Shown here: positions 8,607 through 17,858 of the stretch, in pieces | Layout of the letters: each line of letters begins with the position of its first letter | Numbering within the stretch: position 1 is the stretch's first letter | Notes under the pieces: generated by a model | The model's input: only the letters and a program-made list of their open reading frames with translations | Databases searched by the model: none | What the model was told of the DNA's origin: nothing | Program-made: the position numbers and the translations under genes | DNA from: Halobacteriovoraceae bacterium | GTDB lineage: Bacteria; Bdellovibrionota; Bacteriovoracia; Bacteriovoracales; Bacteriovoracaceae | Assembly: GCA_020635135.1 (NCBI GenBank) | Contig: JACKAJ010000015.1 | Location: 1,116,001 to 1,180,000 of the forward strand | DNA length: 64,000 nt | Direction of reading: 5' to 3'

Positions 8607-10559
8607 TTATTCAGTAATAACTTTGAATTCTGTATCTTTAGAAAATTTTAAATTCAACTCATCTTTACCAAAGTTTTTAATAAGATATTTTTTTACATCA
8701 TAAGGAGCATTGAAATAATGAATGTCCATTTTGTAAACTGCTTCTTCTTGGCTCGTACGAACTTGACCGGATCGTGGGAAATACTCTTTATTCGGAATGA
8801 ACTTGTAGTCAATTACCATTTCTGTTGAACTTTTCTTGCCAAAGACCTGTAGCTTTTGGAATTTATCTGTCCAAGACAATTTTTTCGAAGTTCCATCTTT
8901 TTTATCAACCACGACATTAATTGCTTCTTTAATATTATTCCAATCAACCTCACCCTTTGTCATATCCAGTTCAAACTGAGACTCAAAAGTATTATCATTG
9001 TTGCTAAAAGAAATCTCACCTTTTTTTATCATACCTTTCGCAACTATCTCTTTATCTACAAAGAGTTTCTTTAATATTTCCGATGGAAAATTTTTTATTT
9101 TAACATTCGCAGTATAGTTTTGTTGATCTTCACTCACATATTCATAATGAAATTTAGCTTCGAGGTTTTCTCTTTTTTTTCTACTTACAGATAATTTTTC
9201 AAAAGCCAATATATTTCTAGAAACAGCTCCACTTCCCAGTACGACGTAATCAACCCCATCATGGTGAACTTGATTTATTTTGAGGGTAATCGGAAAAGAA
9301 ATTTCTTCCGCTATGTTTTTCATAGATGCAAAATTCTTATTTAGATATGCAAGAATTGACTTAAGTGTAACAACATCTTCAAATACAAAATAATCTTTGA
9401 CCACATTAACATTTTCGATCGAATTAACTTTAGAACTTAATTCTCTTGAATCGACGACAACATTAAGATTCTTCTCTTTTGAAAAGACATACTTCCATTT
9501 ATAAAGAGGATTTTCGTTATTGGTTTCAAATTTTAAGGTAAGCTGAAAACATGAATTACTGACATCAATTTTTGGTATAAACATATTGTGAGTCGAATTC
9601 CAATTGAGTTGCCCAGATATCTTCGATTCTCCCTCATAACTACATGGATAAAATTCACCAAAATTGAAGAAATTATTAACCCCTGACTCTTGATAGGCCA
9701 TCGAAATATTACTTAAGCTAATCCCATCACTATAGAACTTTGTAGTCATGTTCCCTACTAGCTTTTGCCCCTCTAAAAACTCCACTTTGTATTCGTGCAT
9801 ACTATTTTCAACACTAGCACTATCAATTTTAAATCTCATGCCATTTAAAAATAATAGAGACTCTTTTTTGAAATCATAAAAAGTCCCGTAGCCTTCAAAT
9901 TTAATATCTTTACTTTCAATAAACTCATTAAGAGAAAACTCCCCAAATAATTTCAAAACCCCTGCTGTGTCTTTATTGATATTAGAAAGTGGGTATACTA
10001 ATTCGAGTGCAGTGAGGCTTTCAAGATTGACATTTTTTGCAAGAAATTTATTTATTGTAATTGAATTTTCATCGTCTTCAAAAGTGAACATTAAATTTTC
10101 AGTATTAAGCGTAAGAGAATTGCCCGTTAGTAACAAAGGAAGATCATATTTTCTTGTATCTTTCTCTTTATTGACTGGATACCAAAAATCATTAAATGAT
10201 TTATATTTTTCAAAATTTTGGACATAGTCATGAAAATAGATGCTTACTGTCTGTCCTCCAAAGAGAGATTCTATCGGAATTAGTATTTTCCCTTCCTTAA
10301 CGTGGATAATCTCTTTTTTGTTTTTGGAGTTAACAATTGAAATCTCACTAACATTATATCTAATTGTCTTTCTTAATTTAAATTCAACTTTACCAAAATG
10401 AATCTCATACTCTGGAAAATTTTTTGCAAAATAATATTGGACCTTTTCTTCAAATTTGCTTTCATTGAATTGAGAATAAGTCCATCCGAGAAACGACGAT
10501 ATAAAAACGACAATAAATAGGAGTATAAAACTGAATACAATTAGCGTTTTTTTTTTCAT
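8607..10559 (-). CDS. AsmA-like membrane-anchored periplasmic protein
   Basis: The 650-residue product has an N-terminal membrane anchor (about residues 5-28, IVFSFILLFIVVFISSFLGW). A long beta-rich, Ile/Val/Asn-rich periplasmic region with no catalytic motif follows. The opening (fibre-like YFAKNFPEYEIHFGKVEF, then an 'ILIPIESLFGG' strand) resembles AsmA/TamB-type bridge proteins implicated in envelope lipid transport. That placement rests on layout and strand pattern only. The 5' end overlaps gatB by four bases (ATGA type), so it is translationally linked to it. Confidence 0.6.
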   Translation of the reverse strand: MKKKTLIVFSFILLFIVVFISSFLGWTYSQFNESKFEEKVQYYFAKNFPEYEIHFGKVEFKLRKTIRYNVSEISIVNSKNKKEIIHVKEGKILIPIESLFGGQTVSIYFHDYVQNFEKYKSFNDFWYPVNKEKDTRKYDLPLLLTGNSLTLNTENLMFTFEDDENSITINKFLAKNVNLESLTALELVYPLSNINKDTAGVLKLFGEFSLNEFIESKDIKFEGYGTFYDFKKESLLFLNGMRFKIDSASVENSMHEYKVEFLEGQKLVGNMTTKFYSDGISLSNISMAYQESGVNNFFNFGEFYPCSYEGESKISGQLNWNSTHNMFIPKIDVSNSCFQLTLKFETNNENPLYKWKYVFSKEKNLNVVVDSRELSSKVNSIENVNVVKDYFVFEDVVTLKSILAYLNKNFASMKNIAEEISFPITLKINQVHHDGVDYVVLGSGAVSRNILAFEKLSVSRKKRENLEAKFHYEYVSEDQQNYTANVKIKNFPSEILKKLFVDKEIVAKGMIKKGEISFSNNDNTFESQFELDMTKGEVDWNNIKEAINVVVDKKDGTSKKLSWTDKFQKLQVFGKKSSTEMVIDYKFIPNKEYFPRSGQVRTSQEEAVYKMDIHYFNAPYDVKKYLIKNFGKDELNLKFSKDTEFKVITE

Positions 10560-11974
10560 AAACCAAGAAGCTTTTTTATAATCTCACTGGTCATTTGGGG
10601 ATTAGCTTGGCCTTTTGTTTTTTTCATAACTTGGCCGACAAAAAATCCCATCAATCGATCCCTTCCGTTTTTCAGCTCTTCAACTTCTTTAGGGTGATTT
10701 TTAATAATTTCTTCAGCATAAGTTCTCAGCTGATCTTCATCACTATTTTGTTTAACACCTTTTTTCTCTATAACTTCAGAAGCCGATTTGTTTGTATCAA
10801 ACATCTCTACCAATACATCTTTGGCAATTTTCCCTGAGATGGTACCATTATCAATCAATTTAAGGAGTTCTACAAGTTTTGTAGCTGTTACGTTTATTTT
10901 GGTTATACTGGCTTGCGATTCATTAACGAGTTTTAAAAGCTCAACCATTATCCAATTTGATAACTGTTTATAATTTCCCTTGTCATAAAGTTGAGCGGAG
11001 CTTTCAAAATAATCAGCCAATTCTTTACTCGAACAGAGGATGTTGGCATCGTATTCAGGGATATCGTAGATTTCTATAAATCTTTGTTTTTTGGCATCTG
11101 GAAGTTCAGGAAGAGTTTCTTTCACTCTTTCTATGTGCGCCTCCGACAATACCAGAGGAAGAAGATCTGGCTCTACAAAATAGCGATAATCATCAGCATC
11201 AGATTTTGTTCTGATGGCCCTGGTTTTGAGAGTTTGAACATCAAAAAGCATAGTCTGCTGTAAAACTTTCTCGCCTTTATCTAATATTTTGGATTGCCTA
11301 GACATTTCATATTCTATGGCCTTTTCCACACTTCTAAAGCTGTTGAGGTTTTTTACTTCAGTTCGTGTCCCAAATTTTTGCTCACCTTTTTTTCTAAGAG
11401 ATAAATTGACATCACAACGTAAATTACCATGTTGCATATCTCCTTTGCTCACCCCAAGGTAAACAAGAATAGCATGAAGTTTTTTTAAAAAAGCCACTGC
11501 TTCAGTGGAATCTGAAAAATCTGGGTCTGTCACAATTTCGAGAAGAGGAGTTCCTGCTCTATTAAGGTTAATAAGAGAAGTGTTTCCTTCGTGCTGTGAT
11601 TTTCCCGTATCTTCTTCCATTTGAATTCTTTGAATTCGAATTTTTTTGTTCTCAATTTCTACAAAACCATCTTCTGCAATAGGAGTGTGATACTGAGTAA
11701 TTTGGTAACCTTTTGGAAGATCTGGATAAAAATAATTCTTTCTATCAAAAAAAGAACAATGATTGATTCGACAATTTGTCGCTAGTGCTAATTTAATTGC
11801 ATAATCAACAGAAGTTTTGTTAAGCACAGGAAGAGTCCCTGGATGACCTGAACAGATTTCGCAAACGTAATGATTTTCAAATCCGTTAACTTTTATTTCG
11901 CAATCGCACCAAGCTTTAGTCTTCGTATCTAGTTGAGTATGAATTTCTAATCCTATCACTGCTTCGTAAGTCAT
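10556..11974 (-). CDS. gatB: Asp/Glu-tRNA amidotransferase subunit B
   Basis: GatB binds the mischarged tRNA and activates its Asp or Glu with ATP, so that GatA-derived ammonia can make Asn- or Gln-tRNA. The family signature is visible at residues 80-100 (YFYPDLPKGYQITQYHTPI). Zn-type cysteines CDC and CEIC lie near residues 23-40. The C-terminal YqeY-like tail ends in QANPQMTSEIIKKLLG. Length (472) is normal. It follows gatA with a two-base gap in the order gatC-gatA-gatB. Confidence 0.96.
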   Translation of the reverse strand: MTYEAVIGLEIHTQLDTKTKAWCDCEIKVNGFENHYVCEICSGHPGTLPVLNKTSVDYAIKLALATNCRINHCSFFDRKNYFYPDLPKGYQITQYHTPIAEDGFVEIENKKIRIQRIQMEEDTGKSQHEGNTSLINLNRAGTPLLEIVTDPDFSDSTEAVAFLKKLHAILVYLGVSKGDMQHGNLRCDVNLSLRKKGEQKFGTRTEVKNLNSFRSVEKAIEYEMSRQSKILDKGEKVLQQTMLFDVQTLKTRAIRTKSDADDYRYFVEPDLLPLVLSEAHIERVKETLPELPDAKKQRFIEIYDIPEYDANILCSSKELADYFESSAQLYDKGNYKQLSNWIMVELLKLVNESQASITKINVTATKLVELLKLIDNGTISGKIAKDVLVEMFDTNKSASEVIEKKGVKQNSDEDQLRTYAEEIIKNHPKEVEELKNGRDRLMGFFVGQVMKKTKGQANPQMTSEIIKKLLGL

Positions 11975-11976
11975 CT

Positions 11977-13410
11977 TTAACTCTTATTTAATTCAATCCA
12001 ATAACTATTTTGAAGAAGTCTTTCTTCTTCAAAGGCTTTTCCGATAATTTGAAATCCTGTTGGCATTCCATTTAAAGAACTCTTACCAAATGGAAAGGCA
12101 AGCGATGGAAGTCCAGCTAAATTAACAGGAATGGTATAGAGATCGTTCATGTACATTTGAATAGGTGTCATTTTTTCAGAAAATTGAAAAGCTGTTGTGG
12201 CACAGACTGGTGAAAATATTCCGTCGCACTTTTTAAAGGCATTAAGAAAGTCTTGCTGAATAAGGCGTCTTACCTTGCACGCTTTATTATAATATTCATC
12301 ACTATATCCAGAAGAAAGTGAAAAAGTTCCTAAAATAATTCTTCTTTTTACTTCATCACCAAAACCTTCAGAGCGGGATTTCACATAGACCGATTCCAAA
12401 TTCGACTGCTCTTTTTTACTAAACCCATAATGGATCCCATCAAATCGAGCAAGATTAGATGAAGCTTCTGAAGTCGCTATAATATAATATACAGCCACTG
12501 AATATTTAAAATGAGGGAATTCGACTTCAACAAATTTAACACCTATGCTTTCTAAGAATTTTTTTGCTTCATATAGTTGATCTTTGACATCATCACGGCA
12601 ATTATCTAAAAACTCTTTTGAATATCCTAAAGTGAAATTGTGTTTTTTAATCTTTTTTAAATTAAGAAGTGAATCAACACAATCCACTTCTCCAAGTGGA
12701 ACTTGACTCGAATCTTTTTCATCATTTTGAGTTAAATATTTAAATATCATAGCCTGATCAACGACAGAGTTCGTCAGAGGGGCTGCTTGATCAAGACTAG
12801 ATCCATAGGCAATTTGACCAAACCTAGAAATCCTTCCATAGCTAGGTTTAAATCCAACTAATCCACAAAAATTAGAGGGTAAACGAACCGAGCCACCAGT
12901 ATCTGTACCTATACTATAGAAACATGATTTTTCTAAAACTGCTGCTGCTGAACCTCCCGAAGATCCACCAGGAACGTAGTCTTTATTTGTTGGGTGAAAT
13001 ACGGCGCCAAAGGGAGTGTGCTCATTACTTGATCCCATTCCAAACTGATCACAACTGACTTTACCCACTAAAACACCCTGAGCTTCTTCTAATCTTTTTG
13101 CGACATATCCATTAAAAGGAGGAATATAATTATAAAGAATCTTTGACCCAGCTGTCGTTCGAATCCCTTTAGTCACGAACAGATCTTTCAAGGTATAGGG
13201 TATTCCCGTCAAAAATGTTGAAGGTCCGTTTTTTTGAATTTCTTCATCACATTTTTTTGCTTGCTCGTATGCCAAATCTTTTGTTATCGAAATATAGGCA
13301 TTGTTTTCATTTTGACCTAGGTTCTTAATACAATCATCAAGTAATTCTCGCGAAGAAATTTCTTTATTTTTAAGAGCAAAATGGGCCTCATGAACAGATT
13401 TAAAATTCAT
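11977..13410 (-). CDS. gatA: Asp/Glu-tRNA amidotransferase subunit A
   Basis: GatA is the amidase-signature subunit that hydrolyses glutamine to supply ammonia. Numbered from ATG 13410, the catalytic triad is Lys75 (YTLKDLF), cis-Ser150 (PGGSSGGSAAAV) and Ser174 (TDTGGSVRLP), with the spacings of known GatA. Two earlier in-frame ATGs (13434 and 13419) lie inside gatC; 13410 falls one base after the gatC stop with AGG 9 nt upstream, and gives 477 residues. Tight coupling to gatC and gatB indicates one operon. Confidence 0.96.
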   Translation of the reverse strand: MNFKSVHEAHFALKNKEISSRELLDDCIKNLGQNENNAYISITKDLAYEQAKKCDEEIQKNGPSTFLTGIPYTLKDLFVTKGIRTTAGSKILYNYIPPFNGYVAKRLEEAQGVLVGKVSCDQFGMGSSNEHTPFGAVFHPTNKDYVPGGSSGGSAAAVLEKSCFYSIGTDTGGSVRLPSNFCGLVGFKPSYGRISRFGQIAYGSSLDQAAPLTNSVVDQAMIFKYLTQNDEKDSSQVPLGEVDCVDSLLNLKKIKKHNFTLGYSKEFLDNCRDDVKDQLYEAKKFLESIGVKFVEVEFPHFKYSVAVYYIIATSEASSNLARFDGIHYGFSKKEQSNLESVYVKSRSEGFGDEVKRRIILGTFSLSSGYSDEYYNKACKVRRLIQQDFLNAFKKCDGIFSPVCATTAFQFSEKMTPIQMYMNDLYTIPVNLAGLPSLAFPFGKSSLNGMPTGFQIIGKAFEEERLLQNSYWIELNKS

Positions 13411-13411
13411 T

Positions 13412-13747
13412 TTATTCATCCTCGATAACAGCATGAATTTTAAATTGCTGGTCTTGTTGATCTGGAGCGTTCTTTAAAACTTCTTTAACATTGAGAGAAG
13501 GTCTTACATTATCGATTCGTTGTTTAAATTCATTTGAAAGCTTTTCTTTATAAACTTCGATAAAGTTTTCTAAAGGTGTAAACATTGGTTTTACTGAATC
13601 AACATTAACCTCATTCAATTCTTCGACATGTTGGAGAATATCTGTAAGGTTAGCTTGAAATTCTGCAATTTTTTTCTCATCAAGCTCAATTCTTGCTAAC
13701 ATCGCGACGTGCTTAACAAGTTTTTCATCTACGTTTATTTTTTTCAT
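13412..13747 (-). CDS. gatC: Asp/Glu-tRNA amidotransferase subunit C
   Basis: GatC is the small subunit that wraps GatA and GatB together. The 111-residue product shows the family opening, KLVKHVAMLARIELDEKKIA, followed by a 'LTDILQHVEELNEVNVDSV' helix and the MFTPLEN segment. Its start codon overlaps the pcrA stop codon (ATGA), implying coupled translation. The gatCAB set is complete here, so the organism makes Gln-tRNA, Asn-tRNA or both by the indirect route. Confidence 0.94.
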   Translation of the reverse strand: MKKINVDEKLVKHVAMLARIELDEKKIAEFQANLTDILQHVEELNEVNVDSVKPMFTPLENFIEVYKEKLSNEFKQRIDNVRPSLNVKEVLKNAPDQQDQQFKIHAVIEDE

Positions 13748-16041
13748 TCTAATACTTCTAAGGGGGTGTATTTTCTTAAAAACTTCTTGGTCGTACCTTG
13801 TTTAAATTTAATTGTCACCTTTTCGTTCGTTCCATAACCTTCGGTTCTCACCACCACACCCTCACCGTAGAGACTATGGCGAACAGCAAGCCCAGAGGCG
13901 AGAAGATCGGCGCCTTGACTCGAGGCATTGTAGCGTGTCGAACTCGAGGAGTCAAAATCTTCTTCGGGTGCAACTTGTGAAAATTCGTCACCGTAATCAA
14001 TATAAGAGTCTTCTGTTTTCTTTTTAAGAATTTTCTTGGGATTCTTTTTCCGCCCGCCAAAGGCTTTCCAGGTGTAGTATTCTTCGGGAATTTCAAATAA
14101 AAAGCGACTTGGATCTTGGAACTGAACTTTTCCCCAAAGTAACCGACCTTTACTGAATGAGAGATAAAGTTTTTTCATGGCCCTGGTCATAGCGACGTAA
14201 AAAAGCCTTCTTTCTTCTTCCAGTCTATCCTCTCCTTCATCTAAGCTCATGGCCGACGGGAAAAGATTTTCTTCCAAACCCGAAACTATAACATATTCAT
14301 ATTCTAAACCTTTGGAACTATGAACAGTCATCAAAACAACTGGATCAGTGTATTCTTCCTCTTCAGATGCACTCGAATTATCTAAAGTAATACTTTCTAA
14401 AAATAAAGAAAGTGTTGGTTTTTCTTTATTGGAAATACAAGCCATTTCAAATTGGCGAATACCACTCAGCAACTCTTTGAGGTTTTCAATTCTTGCCATA
14501 TTTTCGTAGCTTTTGACTGACTTAAGATTTCCAAGATACCCAGAGTCTTCCAATATTTTTTCATAGCAATGACTTGGAAGATCTTCGTTCTTTTCCATTA
14601 ATTTTACAGATTCGATGAGTTCTACAAACTCAGAAAGAGCGGAAAAAACCTTTGAAGAAACTTTTAAATGAGAATAATGATCTTTCTGATTCACGACATC
14701 TTTAATAAGTTCATAGAGCGAAAGCTGATTTTTTATCGCTTCAGTTTCTAATTTTCTTAAACTTACCGCCCCAATTCCACGAGCTGGTGAATTAATGATT
14801 CGACTCAAAGACAAGGAATCTTTATCATTGGTAATGAGTTTCATATAGCTCAAAAGATCTTTTATTTCTTTTCTATCATAAAATTTAATTCCACCAACAA
14901 TTTTATAGGGAATACGAAATTTTCTTAATGAATCTTCAATAACACGTGATTGAGAATTATTTCTGTAAAAAATTGCAATCTTTGAGTAGGGAACACCAGA
15001 GTCTACTAATTCTAATATTTTTTCAGTTATAAATTTCGCTTCCGTTGTATCATCAAGGCATTCAATTACTTCAATAATTTCGCCTCCTTGATTATCTGTC
15101 CACATCACTTTGCCTTTTCTCATTCGATTTTGGTTAATGACATGAGAAGCAGCATCAATGATGTTTTTTGATGAACGGTAATTTTGTTCTAGTTTAAAGT
15201 ATTGATATTCCGGAAAATAATTTTCGAAATCTAGTATATTATTAATATCAGCCCCTCTCCAAGAGTAGATAGATTGATCTTCATCTCCGACAACACAAAT
15301 ATTTTTGTGAACCTCAGAAAGCAATAAGACAAATAAAAACTGTGCTCGGTTTGTATCTTGATACTCATCGACTAATAAATATTTAAATCTTTTTTGATAG
15401 CGCTCAAGTATCTTTGGGTGTTTGGCAAAAAGTTCAAGCACTCCAACAATAAGTCCACCGAAATCTACAGCGTTAGAAGTGTGAAGTTCTCTTTCGTATT
15501 CTTCATAAATCTCATAGAACAAATCATCTTTATCAATTTCATCATCAATTTTTGCAAAAACTTCGTAGTCGGCGCAACCTTTAAAGTACCCTTTATTTTT
15601 TACCAAATTGATATAATATTTAATTTCTTGAGGGTGTATTTCTTTCTGCGATATTCCTCGACGATTCAAAATATTTTTTATTACTGAAATCATCTCTGAA
15701 TCATCATAGATACTGAAGTTTCTACTAAGACCAATATAATTAGCTTCTGTACGTAAAAGTCTTGCGCAAAAAGAGTGAAAAGTTGTCACCAAAAGTTGAC
15801 TAAGAGGCATGCCCTCCGAAAGACTTTGAATTCTTTCTCTCATCTCTCTTGCGGCACGGTTTGAAAAAGTCATGGCTAAAATATTATATGAGGGAATTTT
15901 TTTTTCTTTGAGAAGATATTCAATTTTACTAACAAGTGTTCTTGTTTTTCCTGAACCCGCACCAGCTAAAATCATCATCGGCCCATCGGTGCACTTAACT
16001 GCCTCCCGCTGAACTTCATTTAAATAGTCTAAATTCATCAT
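13744..16041 (-). CDS. pcrA: UvrD/PcrA-type superfamily I DNA helicase
   Basis: This 765-residue ATP-dependent 3'-5' DNA helicase belongs to the UvrD/PcrA/Rep group used in excision repair and in clearing replication blocks. Motif I is AGAGSGKTRTL (about 26-36), motif II VDEYQDTNRAQFL, motif III GDEDQSIYSWRGAD, and motif V/VI regions include MTVHSSKGLEYEYV and LFYVAMTRA. The C-terminal tail (GLAVRHSLYGEGVVVRTEG) is the Tudor-like RNA-polymerase-binding end typical of PcrA/UvrD. The start overlaps the glmS stop by one base (TAATG). Confidence 0.94.
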   Translation of the reverse strand: MMNLDYLNEVQREAVKCTDGPMMILAGAGSGKTRTLVSKIEYLLKEKKIPSYNILAMTFSNRAAREMRERIQSLSEGMPLSQLLVTTFHSFCARLLRTEANYIGLSRNFSIYDDSEMISVIKNILNRRGISQKEIHPQEIKYYINLVKNKGYFKGCADYEVFAKIDDEIDKDDLFYEIYEEYERELHTSNAVDFGGLIVGVLELFAKHPKILERYQKRFKYLLVDEYQDTNRAQFLFVLLLSEVHKNICVVGDEDQSIYSWRGADINNILDFENYFPEYQYFKLEQNYRSSKNIIDAASHVINQNRMRKGKVMWTDNQGGEIIEVIECLDDTTEAKFITEKILELVDSGVPYSKIAIFYRNNSQSRVIEDSLRKFRIPYKIVGGIKFYDRKEIKDLLSYMKLITNDKDSLSLSRIINSPARGIGAVSLRKLETEAIKNQLSLYELIKDVVNQKDHYSHLKVSSKVFSALSEFVELIESVKLMEKNEDLPSHCYEKILEDSGYLGNLKSVKSYENMARIENLKELLSGIRQFEMACISNKEKPTLSLFLESITLDNSSASEEEEYTDPVVLMTVHSSKGLEYEYVIVSGLEENLFPSAMSLDEGEDRLEEERRLFYVAMTRAMKKLYLSFSKGRLLWGKVQFQDPSRFLFEIPEEYYTWKAFGGRKKNPKKILKKKTEDSYIDYGDEFSQVAPEEDFDSSSSTRYNASSQGADLLASGLAVRHSLYGEGVVVRTEGYGTNEKVTIKFKQGTTKKFLRKYTPLEVLE

Positions 16042-17855
16042 TATTCTACAGTTACTGACTTTGCCAAATTTCTCGGCTTATCGATGTCTGTTCCTTTCTC
16101 TCTTGCTATATAATAAGAGAGAAGTTGCATAACAATATTGGAATAGACTGATGAGAATATTGATAAGCCTTCAAAATTTAACTCAATATAATAATCAGAA
16201 ATATGTTTGAGCTTTTCTATACCCTTGGGGCCAACAGTAACGATAATCCCCCTTCTTGCCTTTACTTCTTCAGCATTCGAAAGAGTTTTCTCAAAAAGTT
16301 CTGGTCCAATAATAGCGATATTCACCATTTTTTCATCAATAAGAGCAATAGGACCGTGCTTTAGTTCACCAGCGGCGTACCCTTCTGCATGAACATAAGC
16401 AATTTCTTTTAGCTTGAGAGCTCCTTCTAAAGCAATTGGAAAGTACTTATTTCGTCCCGTAAAAATAAAGCCATCTTGGTTATAAACTTCTTGAGCAACT
16501 TCTTGAATTTTTTCATTATTAATCAATATATCATTTATTCTCTCAGTTAATATTAGGAGTTCAGTTTTCAAAACTTGTTCTGGATTATTGCCTTTTAAAG
16601 CTTCTGCCAAGATCACACCAACAACAACTTGCAATGTAAATGCCTTGGTACTGGCAACTCCAATTTCTTGACCTGCATGAATGAGGAAATTCTCATCACA
16701 CATTCTATAAAGAGTTGATCCTTGAACATTGACGATACTATAAAGTGTAAGACCGTTTTCTTTACACAATTCGGCGCAAGCAATAGTGTCGGCAGTTTCC
16801 CCAGATTGGCTGATGAATATTGCCAATTCATCTTTTTTCAAGAGTGGTTCACGGTAGCGAAATTCACTTGCGAGCTCAACTGAAACTTTGAGACTTAAGC
16901 GTGATTCCATGAAATTTTTGAGAACTAGCCCTGCATGCCAAGCTGTTCCACAACCAATAATATGAATATGTGAAAATTCCTTGTTTTTAACTCTTTCAAT
17001 TAGTTTTTTTCCTTCTCCTGATGAGTAATAATCAAGAATTTTAGAGAGAAGAACAGGCTGCTCAAAAATTTCTTTGAGCATAAAATGTTCATACTCTCCC
17101 TTCGATTCAATAGTATGTTCCGTATCTTTTCTCTCACTTTTAAAGCGAGTACTTTTGCTGCCATCAGCCTCATAAAATTCAAGAGTATTTTTATCTTTAT
17201 TTAATACACAGAGAACTTCATCTTCAGGGAAACTGATTTCTTCTACGAATCCCAAAAGCGCGTATGGATCAGATGATACAAAGAAATCTTTCTCTTCTTT
17301 ACCATTTTTTAATCCACAAACGAGGGGGGCTGATCTTTTTATTGCATAAAGTTTGTTTTCATCTTTATGAAGAATCACAACCGCTGAGTTTCCTGCCACC
17401 TTTTTAAAAGTTTCAAAAATCGATTTTTTTATATCTTTTGTTTCATTATAAATTTTTGTCAATAAAACTAGAAAAACTTCAGTGTCAGTCTCTGAGCTAA
17501 ATTTAAATCCTTCTTTAACTAAGTCTTCCTTTATTTCAAAAGCATTTTCAATAATTCCGTTGTGAACAATAGCGAAAGATTGATTTCCATGAGGATGAGC
17601 ATTGATATCAGATACTTTTCCATGTGTTGCCCATCGAGTATGCCCAATTCCGACCGAAGAAGTTGGCTTTTTTTCTTTGATCAGATTCTTAAGATTTTCG
17701 AGCTTCCCTTCTTTTTTAAGAATTTGTAAATTTCCTGCATTATCTTTAAACGAGATTCCTGCAGAATCATAGCCTCTATATTCTAATCGTTGGAGTCCTT
17801 CAATTATCGGCTCAACGGCATCATGGTTCCCTATATACCCAACAATACCACACAT
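16041..17855 (-). CDS. glmS: Glucosamine-6-phosphate synthase
   Basis: GlmS converts fructose-6-phosphate and glutamine to glucosamine-6-phosphate, the first step toward UDP-GlcNAc for peptidoglycan and LPS. Cys2 (MCGIVGYIG) is the glutaminase nucleophile. The glutaminase domain covers about 1-240, followed by two SIS sugar-isomerase domains (IIGCGTAWHAG near 290 and the second near 455), and the C-terminal LAKSVTVE tail is diagnostic. Length 604 is normal. It follows glmU by three bases, so the two steps of the pathway are made together. No glmS ribozyme-like leader is apparent, since glmU directly precedes it. Confidence 0.97.
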   Translation of the reverse strand: MCGIVGYIGNHDAVEPIIEGLQRLEYRGYDSAGISFKDNAGNLQILKKEGKLENLKNLIKEKKPTSSVGIGHTRWATHGKVSDINAHPHGNQSFAIVHNGIIENAFEIKEDLVKEGFKFSSETDTEVFLVLLTKIYNETKDIKKSIFETFKKVAGNSAVVILHKDENKLYAIKRSAPLVCGLKNGKEEKDFFVSSDPYALLGFVEEISFPEDEVLCVLNKDKNTLEFYEADGSKSTRFKSERKDTEHTIESKGEYEHFMLKEIFEQPVLLSKILDYYSSGEGKKLIERVKNKEFSHIHIIGCGTAWHAGLVLKNFMESRLSLKVSVELASEFRYREPLLKKDELAIFISQSGETADTIACAELCKENGLTLYSIVNVQGSTLYRMCDENFLIHAGQEIGVASTKAFTLQVVVGVILAEALKGNNPEQVLKTELLILTERINDILINNEKIQEVAQEVYNQDGFIFTGRNKYFPIALEGALKLKEIAYVHAEGYAAGELKHGPIALIDEKMVNIAIIGPELFEKTLSNAEEVKARRGIIVTVGPKGIEKLKHISDYYIELNFEGLSIFSSVYSNIVMQLLSYYIAREKGTDIDKPRNLAKSVTVE

Positions 17856-17858
17856 AAT

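Noticed and set aside
13798..14096. Overlapping plus- and minus-strand frames within pcrA
   Set aside because: These are shadows of the long pcrA gene, whose helicase motifs are complete.
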